Below, in pieces: positions 1-8,239 of a stretch of 64,000 nt of DNA; within the stretch, counting starts at the first letter, position 1; the number at the start of each line of letters is the position of its first letter. The stretch is from NCBI RefSeq assembly GCF_002808045.1, contig NZ_CP025000.1, positions 992,001-1,056,000 of the forward strand. The letters are read 5' to 3'. A program made the position numbers and the translations under genes. The stretch is from Idiomarina sp. X4. Its GTDB lineage: Bacteria > Pseudomonadota > Gammaproteobacteria > Enterobacterales > Alteromonadaceae. The notes beneath the pieces are model-generated. The model was given only the letters and a program-made list of their open reading frames with translations, was not told the DNA's origin and did not search any database.

Positions 1-690
1 TTGAGGTGAAGACGGCGGTAAGTCACAGTACCAGTCGTAGAAACTTAAGCAGTTACCACCAATAAGAGACAGATAACGTGCGCCGGCAGCGTATGACACC
101 ATCGACATAGCAGGAATTGGCGAAAAGCCAGTTATGCGGTCAGGACCGTATTCTTTTGCCGTGTACACGTTAGATGCAGCGATAATTTCGTTCACTTCCT
201 GCCAGCTGGCACGAATAAAGCCGCCCATACCACGTGCTTGCTTGTAGCTTTTCGCTTTGGCCGGATCAGTAACGATTGACTCCCAGGCTTTGACCGGGTC
301 TTTATGCTTTTCTTTCGCTTCGCGCCATAACGACATCAACTGCTGCCGCACTTTTGGATACTTTAAGCGGTTGGCGCTGTAGATGTACCACGAATAGCTC
401 GCACCACGAGGACAGCCGCGAGGCTCATGGTTTGGTAGGTCAGGACGTGTACGCGGATAGTCGGTTTGCTGGGTTTCCCAGGTAACCAAACCGTCTTTGA
501 CATAAATTTTCCAGCTGCACGAACCGGTACAGTTTACCCCGTGGGTAGAACGTACCACTTTGTCATGCTGCCAACGTTGCCGATAACCTTGCTCCCAAGC
601 GCGGTCTTCGTCGGTGGTGACACCGTGACCGTCGGCAAATGGTTCTTTGTGCGTTTTAAAAAAACGCAGTTTTTCGAGTAGACGACTCAT
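1..690 (-). CDS. narG: Respiratory nitrate reductase alpha subunit NarG (N-terminal 230 residues; runs off the left edge)
   Basis: NarG is the Mo-bisMGD catalytic subunit of the membrane-bound NarGHI nitrate reductase, which faces the cytoplasm and reduces nitrate to nitrite. The visible reading frame begins [11 protein letters not shown] and holds the ligands of the FS0 iron-sulfur cluster: His50, Cys54 and Cys58 in [13 protein letters not shown] and Cys93 in RGCPRGAS. The remaining roughly 1,000 residues lie beyond position 1. The gene is divergent from narX. The shared 313-bp intergenic region carries an FNR-like box and a NarL-like site, so anaerobic, nitrate-dependent activation is expected. 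The moa, mob, moe and mod genes further right supply its cofactor. The identification is secure; the truncation is only the window boundary. Confidence 0.97.
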   Translation of the reverse strand, partial: MSRLLEKLRFFKTHKEPFADGHGVTTDEDRAWEQGYRQRWQHDKVVRSTHGVNCTGSCSWKIYVKDGLVTWETQQTDYPRTRPDLPNHEPRGCPRGASYSWYIYSANRLKYPKVRQQLMSLWREAKEKHKDPVKAWESIVTDPAKAKSYKQARGMGGFIRASWQEVNEIIAASNVYTAKEYGPDRITGFSPIPAMSMVSYAAGARYLSLIGGNCLSFYDWYCDLPPSSPQ

Positions 691-789
691 AATTCAGACT
701 CCCAGTCCACGCCTAACATTAATAATCACGTAGGCTGAAGTTTGCGCCATCTTTCCTTGACTTGCCACCCACCGAACCGAGCTAACCTA

Positions 790-803
790 TTGATTAAAAA
801 CAA
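790..803. promoter_or_regulatory. FNR-like box (TTGAT TAAA AACAA), 9 of 10 conserved bases
   Basis: The sequence TTGATTAAAAACAA matches TTGAT-N4-ATCAA at all but one conserved base. Its centre is about 106 bp upstream of the narG start codon. A class II site at -41.5 would put a narG transcription start near position 755. The fnr gene is in the same window at 18.7 kb. Confidence 0.6.
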
Positions 804-807
804 AAAC

Positions 808-823
808 TACCACTAAGGTGGTA
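808..823. promoter_or_regulatory. NarL-like 7-2-7 site upstream of narG
   Basis: TACCACTAAGGTGGTA is an inverted pair with the TACC...GGTA ends of the NarL/NarP heptamer consensus (TACYYMT, 2 bp, AKRRGTA) and matches 11 of 14 positions. It lies upstream of the FNR-like box as seen from narG, which is the geometry of an activating site. It is a perfect six-base inverted repeat (TACCAC/GTGGTA). Confidence 0.5.
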
Positions 824-1003
824 TATGCATTTAAACTGCACCTATTGATTTACAAGACTTTTTTTAAATCTACTTGAGAATGGTTATCACCTACCCTACA
901 AAGTGGTAAAAAAGAGGTAGCCCAAAGTTACCAATCGTTGTTTCTCTACCCACTGTTGCTATATCATTGTCCTGTATTTTTAAAAACGGAACGCTGGTTA
1001 TTT

Positions 1004-2800
1004 ATGCTGCGTAATGCCTCAATCATTAATGTCTTTCGAATATCCCTCGCGATTATTGTGATTGTCGCCAGCGCATCCTCTTTATCAGCTTTCTGGTTGT
1101 TGGAAAAATCCGAGCAGGACGCCGAGCTTATTAACGTTGCAGGCTCCATGCGCATGCACGCCTACAAGTTCGCGACCGAACTTTCTAATGATCAACCGGC
1201 ACAAGCCCAGGCTACTGTCGAAAAAATTGAAGGCCTGTGGGAAAAGCCACTTCTGAATCGCCATTTCGCTAAAGCCAGCACAGACCTCGAAAATTACGCC
1301 CTGCAGGTAAAACAGGAATGGCAAGGTATTGCTCGAGACGCGCAAGAGCGAGGCTATTCACAACTTTCTGACAGTGATTCACAGCGAATTAGTATTTATG
1401 TCGACCAGCTTGATGAACTCGTGGGTATGTTGCAGGAGCATTCCGAACACAGAATGGAAAGTGTCCGCAGTGCATTGGCGCTGGCCTCCTTTATTATTGT
1501 GGCAGTGTTTTTCTTCTTGCTGACCGTATTAAAACGCAAAATCGACGAACCGCTAACGCACTTATTGTCAGTGTCTAAGCGCTTAGGTCGCGGTGACTTT
1601 ACCGCCAAGTCCAAGCTTAATAACAACGACGAAATTGGCCAGCTGGCACGCACACTGAATAAAATGTCAGAAACCGTCAGCTACTTTTACGGCGGACTGG
1701 AGCGCCGCGTCGAGCAGCAAACCGAAGAGCTGTCGCGTAAAAACAAAGTGCTGTCGTTCTTGTACGACACTGCGCGCTCTATTATTGAACACAGTTACGA
1801 CTACAACAATTACCAGGAAGTTATCGAGAAACTTTACGAAGTGGGCGAAGTTGAGGACATTGAGCTGTGCCTGCTGACCGAAGAAGGTAATCGCCCGTTC
1901 CTGCAGTTGCAGCCACGCCCAAATTCTCATGAGCCCTGTGAAGCCGGCGACTGCGCTACCTGCATAAAAGCCGGCCCGGGTGCGTCGGTTATTGAAGACA
2001 AAATGGTCTATCGCTTTGTGTTAAAACGCGAAGACCAAAACTACGGCGTATTAATAGTACGCTGTGACCCAACAGAACCACTAGCGACCTGGCAGCAACA
2101 GCTTATGAGCTCAACCGCCGACCAACTGGCCTTGTCGCAAAGTCTTAAGTCTGAAGAAGAGCAAGTGCGCCGCCTGGCACTGATGCACGAACGTACGGTT
2201 ATTGCGCGTGAGCTCCATGACTCGCTAGCGCAGGCATTGTCGTACTTAAAAATTCAGGTAACACGGCTGCATAAAGCCGTCGATAAGGACGACCGTGACA
2301 CCATTGACGATGTGAGCAATGAACTGCGCGAAGGCCTGAATGCCGCCTACCGCCAGTTGCGCGAACTGCTGACCACCTTCCGCCTGAAAGTCGATGGCTC
2401 TGGATTGTACAACGCGCTGCAAACCACAGTGAAACAGTTCTCAGAACAAAGCGACATGGCCATTAATTTGGACTATCGCCTGAACAATATTCCACTAGCG
2501 CCGCACGAAGAAATTCATCTACTACAGATTATTCGCGAAGCCAGTCAAAACGCCATCAACCATAGCGAAGGCACCGAAGTCAGCATTACGCTGTCACAGC
2601 CAAGCGGACAAGATGTTGAGCTGCACATTCGTGACAACGGCATTGGCCTGCCTGAAAACGCCGAAAAAATTAACCACTACGGTCTGGCAATTATGCAAGA
2701 GCGCAGCCGTAACCTCGGCGGCGACATTCGTCTGCAACGACTCGAAAGCGGTGGCACCGAAGTCTTCTTTACCTTTACTCCGGATTATTTGTTGCAGTAG
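1004..2800 (+). CDS. narX: Nitrate/nitrite sensor histidine kinase NarX
   Basis: NarX senses periplasmic nitrate and phosphorylates NarL. At 598 residues from the ATG at 1004 it has the length of the E. coli protein; an upstream TTG at 938 is in frame but adds an unlikely 22-residue leader. An N-terminal membrane helix (about 10-32) leads into the ligand-binding P-box ELINVAGSMRMHAYK (about 42-54). A second helix (about 156-175), a HAMP segment and a central region with clustered cysteines (PCEAGDCATC) follow. The HisKA_3 dimerisation box ARELHDSLAQ carries the phospho-acceptor His405, and a HATPase domain closes the protein with DNGIGLP. Its partner narL is 4.8 kb downstream rather than adjacent, because an MFS gene, a Fic gene and narK lie between them. 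Confidence 0.93.
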   Translation: MLRNASIINVFRISLAIIVIVASASSLSAFWLLEKSEQDAELINVAGSMRMHAYKFATELSNDQPAQAQATVEKIEGLWEKPLLNRHFAKASTDLENYALQVKQEWQGIARDAQERGYSQLSDSDSQRISIYVDQLDELVGMLQEHSEHRMESVRSALALASFIIVAVFFFLLTVLKRKIDEPLTHLLSVSKRLGRGDFTAKSKLNNNDEIGQLARTLNKMSETVSYFYGGLERRVEQQTEELSRKNKVLSFLYDTARSIIEHSYDYNNYQEVIEKLYEVGEVEDIELCLLTEEGNRPFLQLQPRPNSHEPCEAGDCATCIKAGPGASVIEDKMVYRFVLKREDQNYGVLIVRCDPTEPLATWQQQLMSSTADQLALSQSLKSEEEQVRRLALMHERTVIARELHDSLAQALSYLKIQVTRLHKAVDKDDRDTIDDVSNELREGLNAAYRQLRELLTTFRLKVDGSGLYNALQTTVKQFSEQSDMAINLDYRLNNIPLAPHEEIHLLQIIREASQNAINHSEGTEVSITLSQPSGQDVELHIRDNGIGLPENAEKINHYGLAIMQERSRNLGGDIRLQRLESGGTEVFFTFTPDYLLQ

Positions 2801-2886
2801 GATGCGCCCACAATAAACCCAAGGCTTTCGTAACCCAAGAATGCGTCCTAGACTGATGGTACAAGTCATTAGTTTAAGACGCATTT

Positions 2887-4146
2887 ATGGGACAAGTTTC
2901 AGGCATCCGTTTTGCGCTGACAGGCGCCACTCTTATTGCCATAAGCTTTGGGCTGGCGCGTTTCGCCTTTGGTTTGTTTGTCCCGCAAATACGTGCTGAC
3001 CTAGAAATTAGCGCTAACACAATTGGTGTTATCGCCGCACTCCCCCTTATCAGTTTTGTTGTTATCAGTTTAGTGGCTCCGTTAGTCACCAAGTATTTTG
3101 GTGCACGTAATACGACCGTGTTATCTGCTTTATGCGGTGTTTTTGGTCTGGCGTTAGTGAGTCAGGCAACCGGTTCCATAAGTCTCGGTTTAGGCGTATT
3201 CGCTTGTGGTATATGCACGGGCTTAATGATGCCGGCGTTAACTTCCGCTATGCAGGCATTGGTCGACCGCTCTATTCATGGCCGTGTCAGCTCCGTAATG
3301 AATGCGGGTACAAGCGTTGGTGTCGCGCTCTCTGTTCCGGCTGTCTTGTTTTTAGTGGGGGCATGGCGCTACGCCTATTTGTCCTTCACGGTAGTCGCAA
3401 TTATTGGTGTTCTGCTTGCTTGGTTTTTAATTCCGTCGGTTTCCAGACTTACTCCCTCTAATGCCGCACCACCACCTAAGATTAAAGCTCGACAATGGTG
3501 GCGCTTATTAAAGTTGTCCCTATTTGCCTTCGCCATGGGTTTTATTGCATCTGCTTATTGGACGTTTGGGCCGGATTTAGTCACCAATTTGGGCTCACTG
3601 TCGTCCCAACAAAGCGGTTGGTTATGGTTAGCCTTAGGTATTGCGGGCTTAGGCGGCGCTGTTATCAGTGACCTGGCAGACAGAAATAACCCACCGATAA
3701 CCCACGCGCTCATGCTGATGATGCTCACAACCAGCTTAACCCTGCTGGCCGCCAGCCCAAGCCAGATCTATCTTGCCGTGTTTTCAGCATTGATTTTCGG
3801 TTTGGCCTACATGAGCCTAACCGGGTTGTATCTGATGACAGGCATTCGTTTATTGCCAGGCCGCCTTTCAATGGGGCCCGTTTTACCCTTTGTAGCTTGC
3901 GCCCTAGGCCAGGCTGCAGGATCGCCTATTATTGGTTTACTCGTTGGTGAATTTGGCTATGCCGAAAGCTTTTCTATTTTTGCCGCAGTGGGCGTTTTTA
4001 TTGCACTCATATCGCCATTCTATCCCGGCCATACTGAACATGAGGGTGAAGTGCCTGAAGAAGAAACTGGTCTCCAGGCAGCGTATGATAATCAGCTGCA
4101 GGATGAAGAAGGCGAGCCTTTAGAAAGTTCGAGTATCGAACATTGA
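2887..4146 (+). CDS. MFS transporter, substrate unknown
   Basis: This 419-residue protein has about twelve hydrophobic helices and the look of an MFS_1 permease, with an N-terminal helix motif SFGLARFAFGLFVPQI like that of YbfB/CynX-style carriers. The C-terminus is a 35-residue acidic cytoplasmic tail rich in Glu, which is unusual in length and charge. The gene sits 86 bp after narX in the same direction, but it shows no nitrate-transporter signature; narK is a separate gene at 6.1 kb. It may be a passenger in the narX-narL interval. Substrate cannot be deduced from the sequence. The 35-bp hairpin after its stop (4166-4200) may separate it from the Fic gene. Confidence 0.75.
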   Translation: MGQVSGIRFALTGATLIAISFGLARFAFGLFVPQIRADLEISANTIGVIAALPLISFVVISLVAPLVTKYFGARNTTVLSALCGVFGLALVSQATGSISLGLGVFACGICTGLMMPALTSAMQALVDRSIHGRVSSVMNAGTSVGVALSVPAVLFLVGAWRYAYLSFTVVAIIGVLLAWFLIPSVSRLTPSNAAPPPKIKARQWWRLLKLSLFAFAMGFIASAYWTFGPDLVTNLGSLSSQQSGWLWLALGIAGLGGAVISDLADRNNPPITHALMLMMLTTSLTLLAASPSQIYLAVFSALIFGLAYMSLTGLYLMTGIRLLPGRLSMGPVLPFVACALGQAAGSPIIGLLVGEFGYAESFSIFAAVGVFIALISPFYPGHTEHEGEVPEEETGLQAAYDNQLQDEEGEPLESSSIEH

Positions 4147-4165
4147 AGAATAAATACGCTAGTAC

Positions 4166-4200
4166 ACACAAAACATCACTTATTAAGTAATGTTTTGTGT
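4166..4200. repeat. Long imperfect inverted repeat between the MFS and Fic genes
   Basis: Arms ACACAAAACATcACTT and AAGTaATGTTTTGTGT pair over 15 of 16 positions around a 3-base ATT loop. There is no run of T after the hairpin, so a classic intrinsic terminator is not supported. It could be a 3' stabilising hairpin or a binding site. Confidence 0.6.
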
Positions 4201-4311
4201 ACCTGTAAGAGTTGCTGCTCATATTTACGTGACCTCTAGCTTACGTTCTGAAAATGAGAGAATTACCATTGGAGTAAGCTCCTATAAACTAAATTTCTCG
4301 CAGTATTTATG

Positions 4312-4397
4312 CACAATAAGCGAATTATCGCTCGACACAATAAGCGAATAATGGTACAACACAATAAGCGAATAAAAGACACGCACGATAAGCGAGT
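4312..4397 (+). repeat. Four direct repeats (CACAATAAGCGAAT) at exact 24-bp period before the Fic gene
   Basis: Copies start at 4312, 4336, 4360 and 4384. The first three share CACAATAAGCGAAT exactly; the fourth is CACGATAAGCGAGT. The intervening 9-10 bases differ. The last copy ends about 9 bases before the Fic start codon, so the array occupies the promoter and leader. The exact period points to repeated protein binding on one face of the helix (24 bp is a little over two turns). The most economical ligand is the wHTH-like N-terminus of the protein encoded next to it. Confidence 0.85.
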
Positions 4398-4405
4398 AGA
4401 ACACC

Positions 4406-5962
4406 ATGGCAACACCTTCTGATAAACTGGCTGATGCCTTAGAAGCACTTCATGATCTTCAGATGAATGGCTCAGTTGCCATACGCTCTGCTGATCTCTC
4501 GCGCACTCACCGAGAACGTCTCGTTCAAAATGGCTTCCTTGAAGAAGTCATCAAGGGCTGGTATGTGCCAGCACGCCCAGATGAAACACGCGGGGAGAGT
4601 ACGGCGTGGTATGCCTCCTTTTGGCAATTTTGTGCAGCCTACCTTAACCACTTAAAGGGCGACGAATGGTGCTTATCACCTGAGCAATCTATCGCGCTTC
4701 ATACTGAAAATATGACTGTGCCCAAACAGTTACTGGTTCGAGCGACCAAAGCACGGAACAATGTAACAGAATTGCCTCACGGCACATCACTATTAGATAT
4801 TCGCGCTGCGCTTCCCGAACCCACTCAGGTGACGAGCAAAAACGGTCTGCGCATATATAGCCTTCCGGCTGCTTTGATTGCCTGTAGCAGACAGAGCTTT
4901 ACTCAAAACCCAACAGATATGCGCGCGGGACTATCTATGATTAGTGATGCATCTGAAGTTTTGGAGCAATTGCTAGAAGGTGGCCATAGCTCTATTGCTG
5001 GCCGTTTAGCAGGTGCATTCAGAAATATTGGCCGCACCCAAATTGCTGACGATATTATGGGCACAATGCGCGCGGCTGGGTATAATTTGCGCGAAACAGA
5101 CCCGTTTGAACAACAATCCAGCCTAAGCTTCTCACAGCGTGAGCAATCTCCATACGTAAATCGTATACGGCTTATGTGGCAGCATATGCGGGAAACTGTG
5201 ATAGCGCACTTTCCCGCTTCCCCGACGCAAACAGTCGATAAAAACGCCTACATGCAGCATGTTGAAGATGTGTATGTAACGGACGCCTATCATTCGCTTT
5301 CTATTGAGGGCTATCGCGTCACGCCTGAGTTGATCACCCGCGTTCGTACGGGAGATTGGAATCCAGAACAAAACGCCGATGATAAAGAGCGGCTAAATAC
5401 TTTGGCCGCCAGAGGTTATTGGCAGGCATACCAAGCCGTGCGCAATAGTATAGCTCGAATACTCGATGGGCATAATGCAGGAGAAGTCGTCGATAACGAT
5501 CATCGCATATGGTATCGCGAAATGTTTGCGCCGGGAGTGACGGCTGGTCTTCATAAACCTGCCGATCTTGCTGGTTATCGGAATGCGCCCGTTTTTATCC
5601 GTCGTTCAATGCACACGCCGCCAAGCCGAGAGGCTGTGCGTGATGCTATGCCAGCGTTTTTTGAGTTGCTGAAAGCCGAGGAAAATGCCGCTGTGCGTGT
5701 TGTGCTAGGGCATTTTATATTTGTCTATATTCATCCTTATATGGATGGTAACGGCCGCACAGGTCGTTTTTTGATGAATGCCATGCTTGCCAGTGGCGGC
5801 TACCCTTGGACGATTGTGCCACTGAAACAACGCAATGATTATATGTTTGCACTTGAAGAGGCGAGCACAAACCAAAACATAGAGCCTTTCACGAAATTCT
5901 TGGGGGCACTTGTTCAAGCCTCACTGGATGGTAAAGCAGAGCCTTCAATTCCGAATGATTAA
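4406..5962 (+). CDS. Fic-domain protein with AbiEi-like N-terminal region
   Basis: This 518-residue protein joins two modules. Residues 1-60 resemble the winged-helix start of AbiEi-type antitoxins (pattern LVQNGFLEEVIKGWYVP), and residues 90-225 resemble the following AbiEi region. Residues 285-500 are a Fic domain. The catalytic loop HPYMDGNGRTGR (His443 to Arg454) is intact, so AMP transfer (or a related nucleotidyl transfer) to a hydroxyl side chain is expected. An inhibitory-helix motif SLSIEG (Ser297-Glu301-Gly302) fits [S/T]xxxE[G/N] placed before the Fic core, as in self-inhibited class II enzymes. No separate antitoxin gene is next to it. The start codon has only a weak ribosome-binding site, and the leader is filled by 24-bp repeats. 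The fusion reading is inference; the Fic assignment is firm. Confidence 0.87.
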   Translation: MATPSDKLADALEALHDLQMNGSVAIRSADLSRTHRERLVQNGFLEEVIKGWYVPARPDETRGESTAWYASFWQFCAAYLNHLKGDEWCLSPEQSIALHTENMTVPKQLLVRATKARNNVTELPHGTSLLDIRAALPEPTQVTSKNGLRIYSLPAALIACSRQSFTQNPTDMRAGLSMISDASEVLEQLLEGGHSSIAGRLAGAFRNIGRTQIADDIMGTMRAAGYNLRETDPFEQQSSLSFSQREQSPYVNRIRLMWQHMRETVIAHFPASPTQTVDKNAYMQHVEDVYVTDAYHSLSIEGYRVTPELITRVRTGDWNPEQNADDKERLNTLAARGYWQAYQAVRNSIARILDGHNAGEVVDNDHRIWYREMFAPGVTAGLHKPADLAGYRNAPVFIRRSMHTPPSREAVRDAMPAFFELLKAEENAAVRVVLGHFIFVYIHPYMDGNGRTGRFLMNAMLASGGYPWTIVPLKQRNDYMFALEEASTNQNIEPFTKFLGALVQASLDGKAEPSIPND

Positions 5963-6071
5963 CGAATAATCAAGATATACCGCGTCTGATATTAGTAGAT
6001 ACGTAGCTGCCGCACGCGAGTTGACGTTCCGATGGCAGCTATTGGCACTAAGCCGACATAATCAAGCTCCC

Positions 6072-7439
6072 CTACGGATTATAAAACTGCGCATGTTTAC
6101 GCAGGTACATCCAGCCATTGAGTATGACGCCTGCTAAGTAGAAGACAACAAAGTCGACAAACACCATGTCGAGTGACTGCGACTCTAGCGCTATGGTGAA
6201 GCGAAACGGCAGGTAAACGGCACCGAGCATGGCAACGGTTCCGGCCCAGGTGAGTACTTTATGGGTGTAGGCTCTGGGGAAGACTTTGGTCATAGTCACA
6301 ACCACCGAGCCATTGCCTAATGCGCTGGTGAATACCAAGCCCATCATGCTAATAAAAAAGGGTTCGAAATAGAGTTCGGCGGTGTCGTTTTGCGCTAAGT
6401 AAAGATACCACCCGGCCACAGCTCCGAAGACTATCATGAGCAACAAGCTAATTTGTGTCACTACCGCACCACCGAATATACCGGCCAACCAACGGCCAAA
6501 AGGCCTTGCTAACAAAGCAATAAACGGTGCCATCCAAACCAAAATAAGTGTGCTATAACCAAAAACTAGCTCCAACACGAGAGGCAACACCATGGCAAAA
6601 CCGATGAAACTGCCAAAGGTCATGTTGTACAAAATACTGCAATACCACACATGGGCATTACGCAATAATTGACTGTCCGACTGGGTTTTCTCAGATGGAG
6701 CACTTTTGGGTGAAAGCCAGGCAACACCAATGCTTAGCAACGCCATAGTTGCAAACACAAACATCCATACCGCACTGACAGTACTCAACATAATGGGTTG
6801 ACCGGCATCGACCCGCGAGAAAAAGTGCCCACTGCTGCGCTCTAAAATCAGCCCGGATTGCATAAACTCGGCCTGCCAGGTCGATAAGAAAGGAATAATT
6901 AACTGAGCGGTAAACATGGCAAATATCATCATGCCAATAACCAAACTCATAGACATGGGCAGGCGTTCAGTTTCTTTGTCCCGCCGGGTTAAGTCGAACG
7001 CCGGAGCAAACATCATGCAGCCAACGCCCGACAAAGCCGCTAGCCCCATTAAGTTGACGTAACTCACGTCAAATAAAGAAAAAGCCTGCCAACTGAGCAG
7101 TGACAACCCCAATAACAATACATTAGTAGCCGCTGGTTTCCATGAGCCGAGTAACCGTCCAAGAAATATCCCGACAAACCGAAACGCGGCGCCGCTAACA
7201 CCTGCCAAACCTACCAGCAACATGAGCTGTGACGGATCCAGTGACAAATTAGACTTTGCCAATAGCACCACGATAACGCTCCAACTAGCCCAGTGTGTCA
7301 CACCGAGCAAAAGCGTTGTTAATGTGGTCCAGCGAGTAGCCGATGTACTTTGCATATACAGGTCGCTATTGGCTAATGTAGGGTTTTGAATCATAGTGAA
7401 ACTTTGACCTGTGCCCGACAAATGCGCAACTTGCATCAT
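6072..7439 (-). CDS. narK: NarK-like nitrate/nitrite MFS transporter
   Basis: This 455-residue, twelve-helix permease belongs to the nitrate/nitrite porter branch of MFS. Two features support that. The arginines of the substrate cavity appear in the expected helices (GVSGAAFRFVG in helix 2 and LLARPFGRWLAG near helix 8). Family-like glycine motifs are present in TFGSFIGFAMVLPLV and ALGNGSVVV. Nitrate uptake and nitrite export would serve NarGHI, whose active site is cytoplasmic. The gene is divergent from narL and shares a promoter region with a NarL-like palindrome. The first ATG (7439) gives a 40-residue hydrophilic leader; starts at 7394 or 7355 are possible, and no ribosome-binding site decides. 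The sequence is divergent enough that nitrite specificity or another anion cannot be excluded. Confidence 0.78.
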   Translation of the reverse strand: MMQVAHLSGTGQSFTMIQNPTLANSDLYMQSTSATRWTTLTTLLLGVTHWASWSVIVVLLAKSNLSLDPSQLMLLVGLAGVSGAAFRFVGIFLGRLLGSWKPAATNVLLLGLSLLSWQAFSLFDVSYVNLMGLAALSGVGCMMFAPAFDLTRRDKETERLPMSMSLVIGMMIFAMFTAQLIIPFLSTWQAEFMQSGLILERSSGHFFSRVDAGQPIMLSTVSAVWMFVFATMALLSIGVAWLSPKSAPSEKTQSDSQLLRNAHVWYCSILYNMTFGSFIGFAMVLPLVLELVFGYSTLILVWMAPFIALLARPFGRWLAGIFGGAVVTQISLLLMIVFGAVAGWYLYLAQNDTAELYFEPFFISMMGLVFTSALGNGSVVVTMTKVFPRAYTHKVLTWAGTVAMLGAVYLPFRFTIALESQSLDMVFVDFVVFYLAGVILNGWMYLRKHAQFYNP

Positions 7440-7473
7440 TAGTTAGTTGGCGGGTTATTGTGAGGTAGGCAAC

Positions 7474-7489
7474 TACCCTTTTTTAGGTA
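7474..7489. promoter_or_regulatory. NarL-like 7-2-7 site in the narK-narL intergenic region
   Basis: TACCCTTTTTTAGGTA matches 12 of 14 positions of the NarL heptamer pair with a 2-bp gap. It is extended outward to ACTACC/GGTAGT. A second overlapping inverted repeat, GGTAG-GCAA-CTACC, lies at 7464-7477. The site could serve narK, narL or both. Confidence 0.5.
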
Positions 7490-7585
7490 GTTTTTGGTTC
7501 AAAATGGGCAAGTCGGAGTGTTAGCAATGAATTTACACACGACCTATGTCAAACTATCAACAGTTTGTTATTTAGGGAGAAAGTC

Positions 7586-8239
7586 ATGACAACCGAAGCA
7601 GCGAGTATCATGTTGGTGGACGACCACCCATTGTTACGAAAGGGGCTTAAACAACTGATTGCCATGGAAGACGACATGCAAGTTGTTGCCGAAGCTAGTA
7701 GTGGCGCTGACGCTTTAAAACTCGCGGAAGAGCACGACCCTGACTTAATTGTTCTGGACTTGAACATGCAGGGTATGGACGGTATCGAAACGCTAAAAAA
7801 ACTGCGCGACAACGGCGTTACCTCTCGTATCATTATGCTGACGGTCAGCGACGCAGATGACGACGTGGTTGCAGCGATAACGAATGGCGCCGACGGTTAC
7901 CTGTTAAAAGACATGGAGCCAGAGCTGCTGTTGGAGCAAATTCATCGCGCAGTCACTGGGAAAATGGTGCTAAGCGAAGCCATTACTGAAATTCTGGCGA
8001 CGGCACTGCGCCAACCGACCAAATCGCCAAGCTCGCAGTTGAGCTCATTGACCAATCGCGAGTATGAAATTCTAAGCCTGATTGCGAAAGGCATGAGCAA
8101 TAAGGTGATTGCGCGCGAACTGGACATTTCTGACGGTACGGTAAAAGTACACGTTAAACACTTATTGAAGAAACTGGGACTGCGCTCGCGTGTTGAAGCG
8201 GCAGTCTGGATGGTTAACCAACAAGGTGAGCAGGAATGA
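7586..8239 (+). CDS. narL: Nitrate/nitrite response regulator NarL
   Basis: NarL is the DNA-binding partner of NarX. The receiver domain begins IMLVDDHPLLRKGL and has the phospho-acceptor Asp58 in LIVLDLNMQGMDG. The C-terminal LuxR-type helix-turn-helix reads LTNREYEILSLIAKGMSN followed by the GTVKVHVKHLL recognition region. The ATG at 7586 has a good ribosome-binding site (AGGGAG); an in-frame TTG at 7565 lies upstream of that site and is unlikely. The stop codon overlaps the moeA start in an ATGA, so nitrate regulation and cofactor maturation are translationally linked. NarL-like sites are seen before narG, narK/narL, moaA and a chemoreceptor. Confidence 0.95.
   Translation: MTTEAASIMLVDDHPLLRKGLKQLIAMEDDMQVVAEASSGADALKLAEEHDPDLIVLDLNMQGMDGIETLKKLRDNGVTSRIIMLTVSDADDDVVAAITNGADGYLLKDMEPELLLEQIHRAVTGKMVLSEAITEILATALRQPTKSPSSQLSSLTNREYEILSLIAKGMSNKVIARELDISDGTVKVHVKHLLKKLGLRSRVEAAVWMVNQQGEQE

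Larger units (their letters stand above)
691..1003. promoter_or_regulatory. narG-narX divergent promoter region
   Basis: This 313-bp non-coding stretch separates the two divergent nar genes. It contains an FNR-like box at 790-803 and a NarL-like inverted heptamer pair at 808-823, listed separately. A further TACC...GGTA arrangement at about 897-910 lies closer to narX. It matches the heptamer orientation but not the usual 2-bp gap, so it is only suggestive. I see no small gene here. Confidence 0.6.

Noticed and set aside
841..860. Second FNR box upstream of narG (TTGATTTACAAGAC)
   Set aside because: Only the left half-site matches; the right half has too few conserved bases.
938..1003. Longer narX start (TTG at 938)
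   Set aside because: It adds a second hydrophobic segment before the known NarX start and has no ribosome-binding site; the ATG at 1004 gives exactly 598 residues.
4166..4200. Intrinsic terminator after the MFS gene
   Set aside because: The hairpin is strong but AT-rich and has no T run after it. Kept only as an inverted repeat.
4312..4397. Possible CRISPR array
   Set aside because: Repeats are about 14 bp, spacers only 9-10 bp, only four copies, and no cas genes are present. The promoter position fits an operator array.
4100..6071. Mobile element carrying the Fic gene
   Set aside because: No transposase, integrase, target duplication or terminal inverted repeats could be seen around it.
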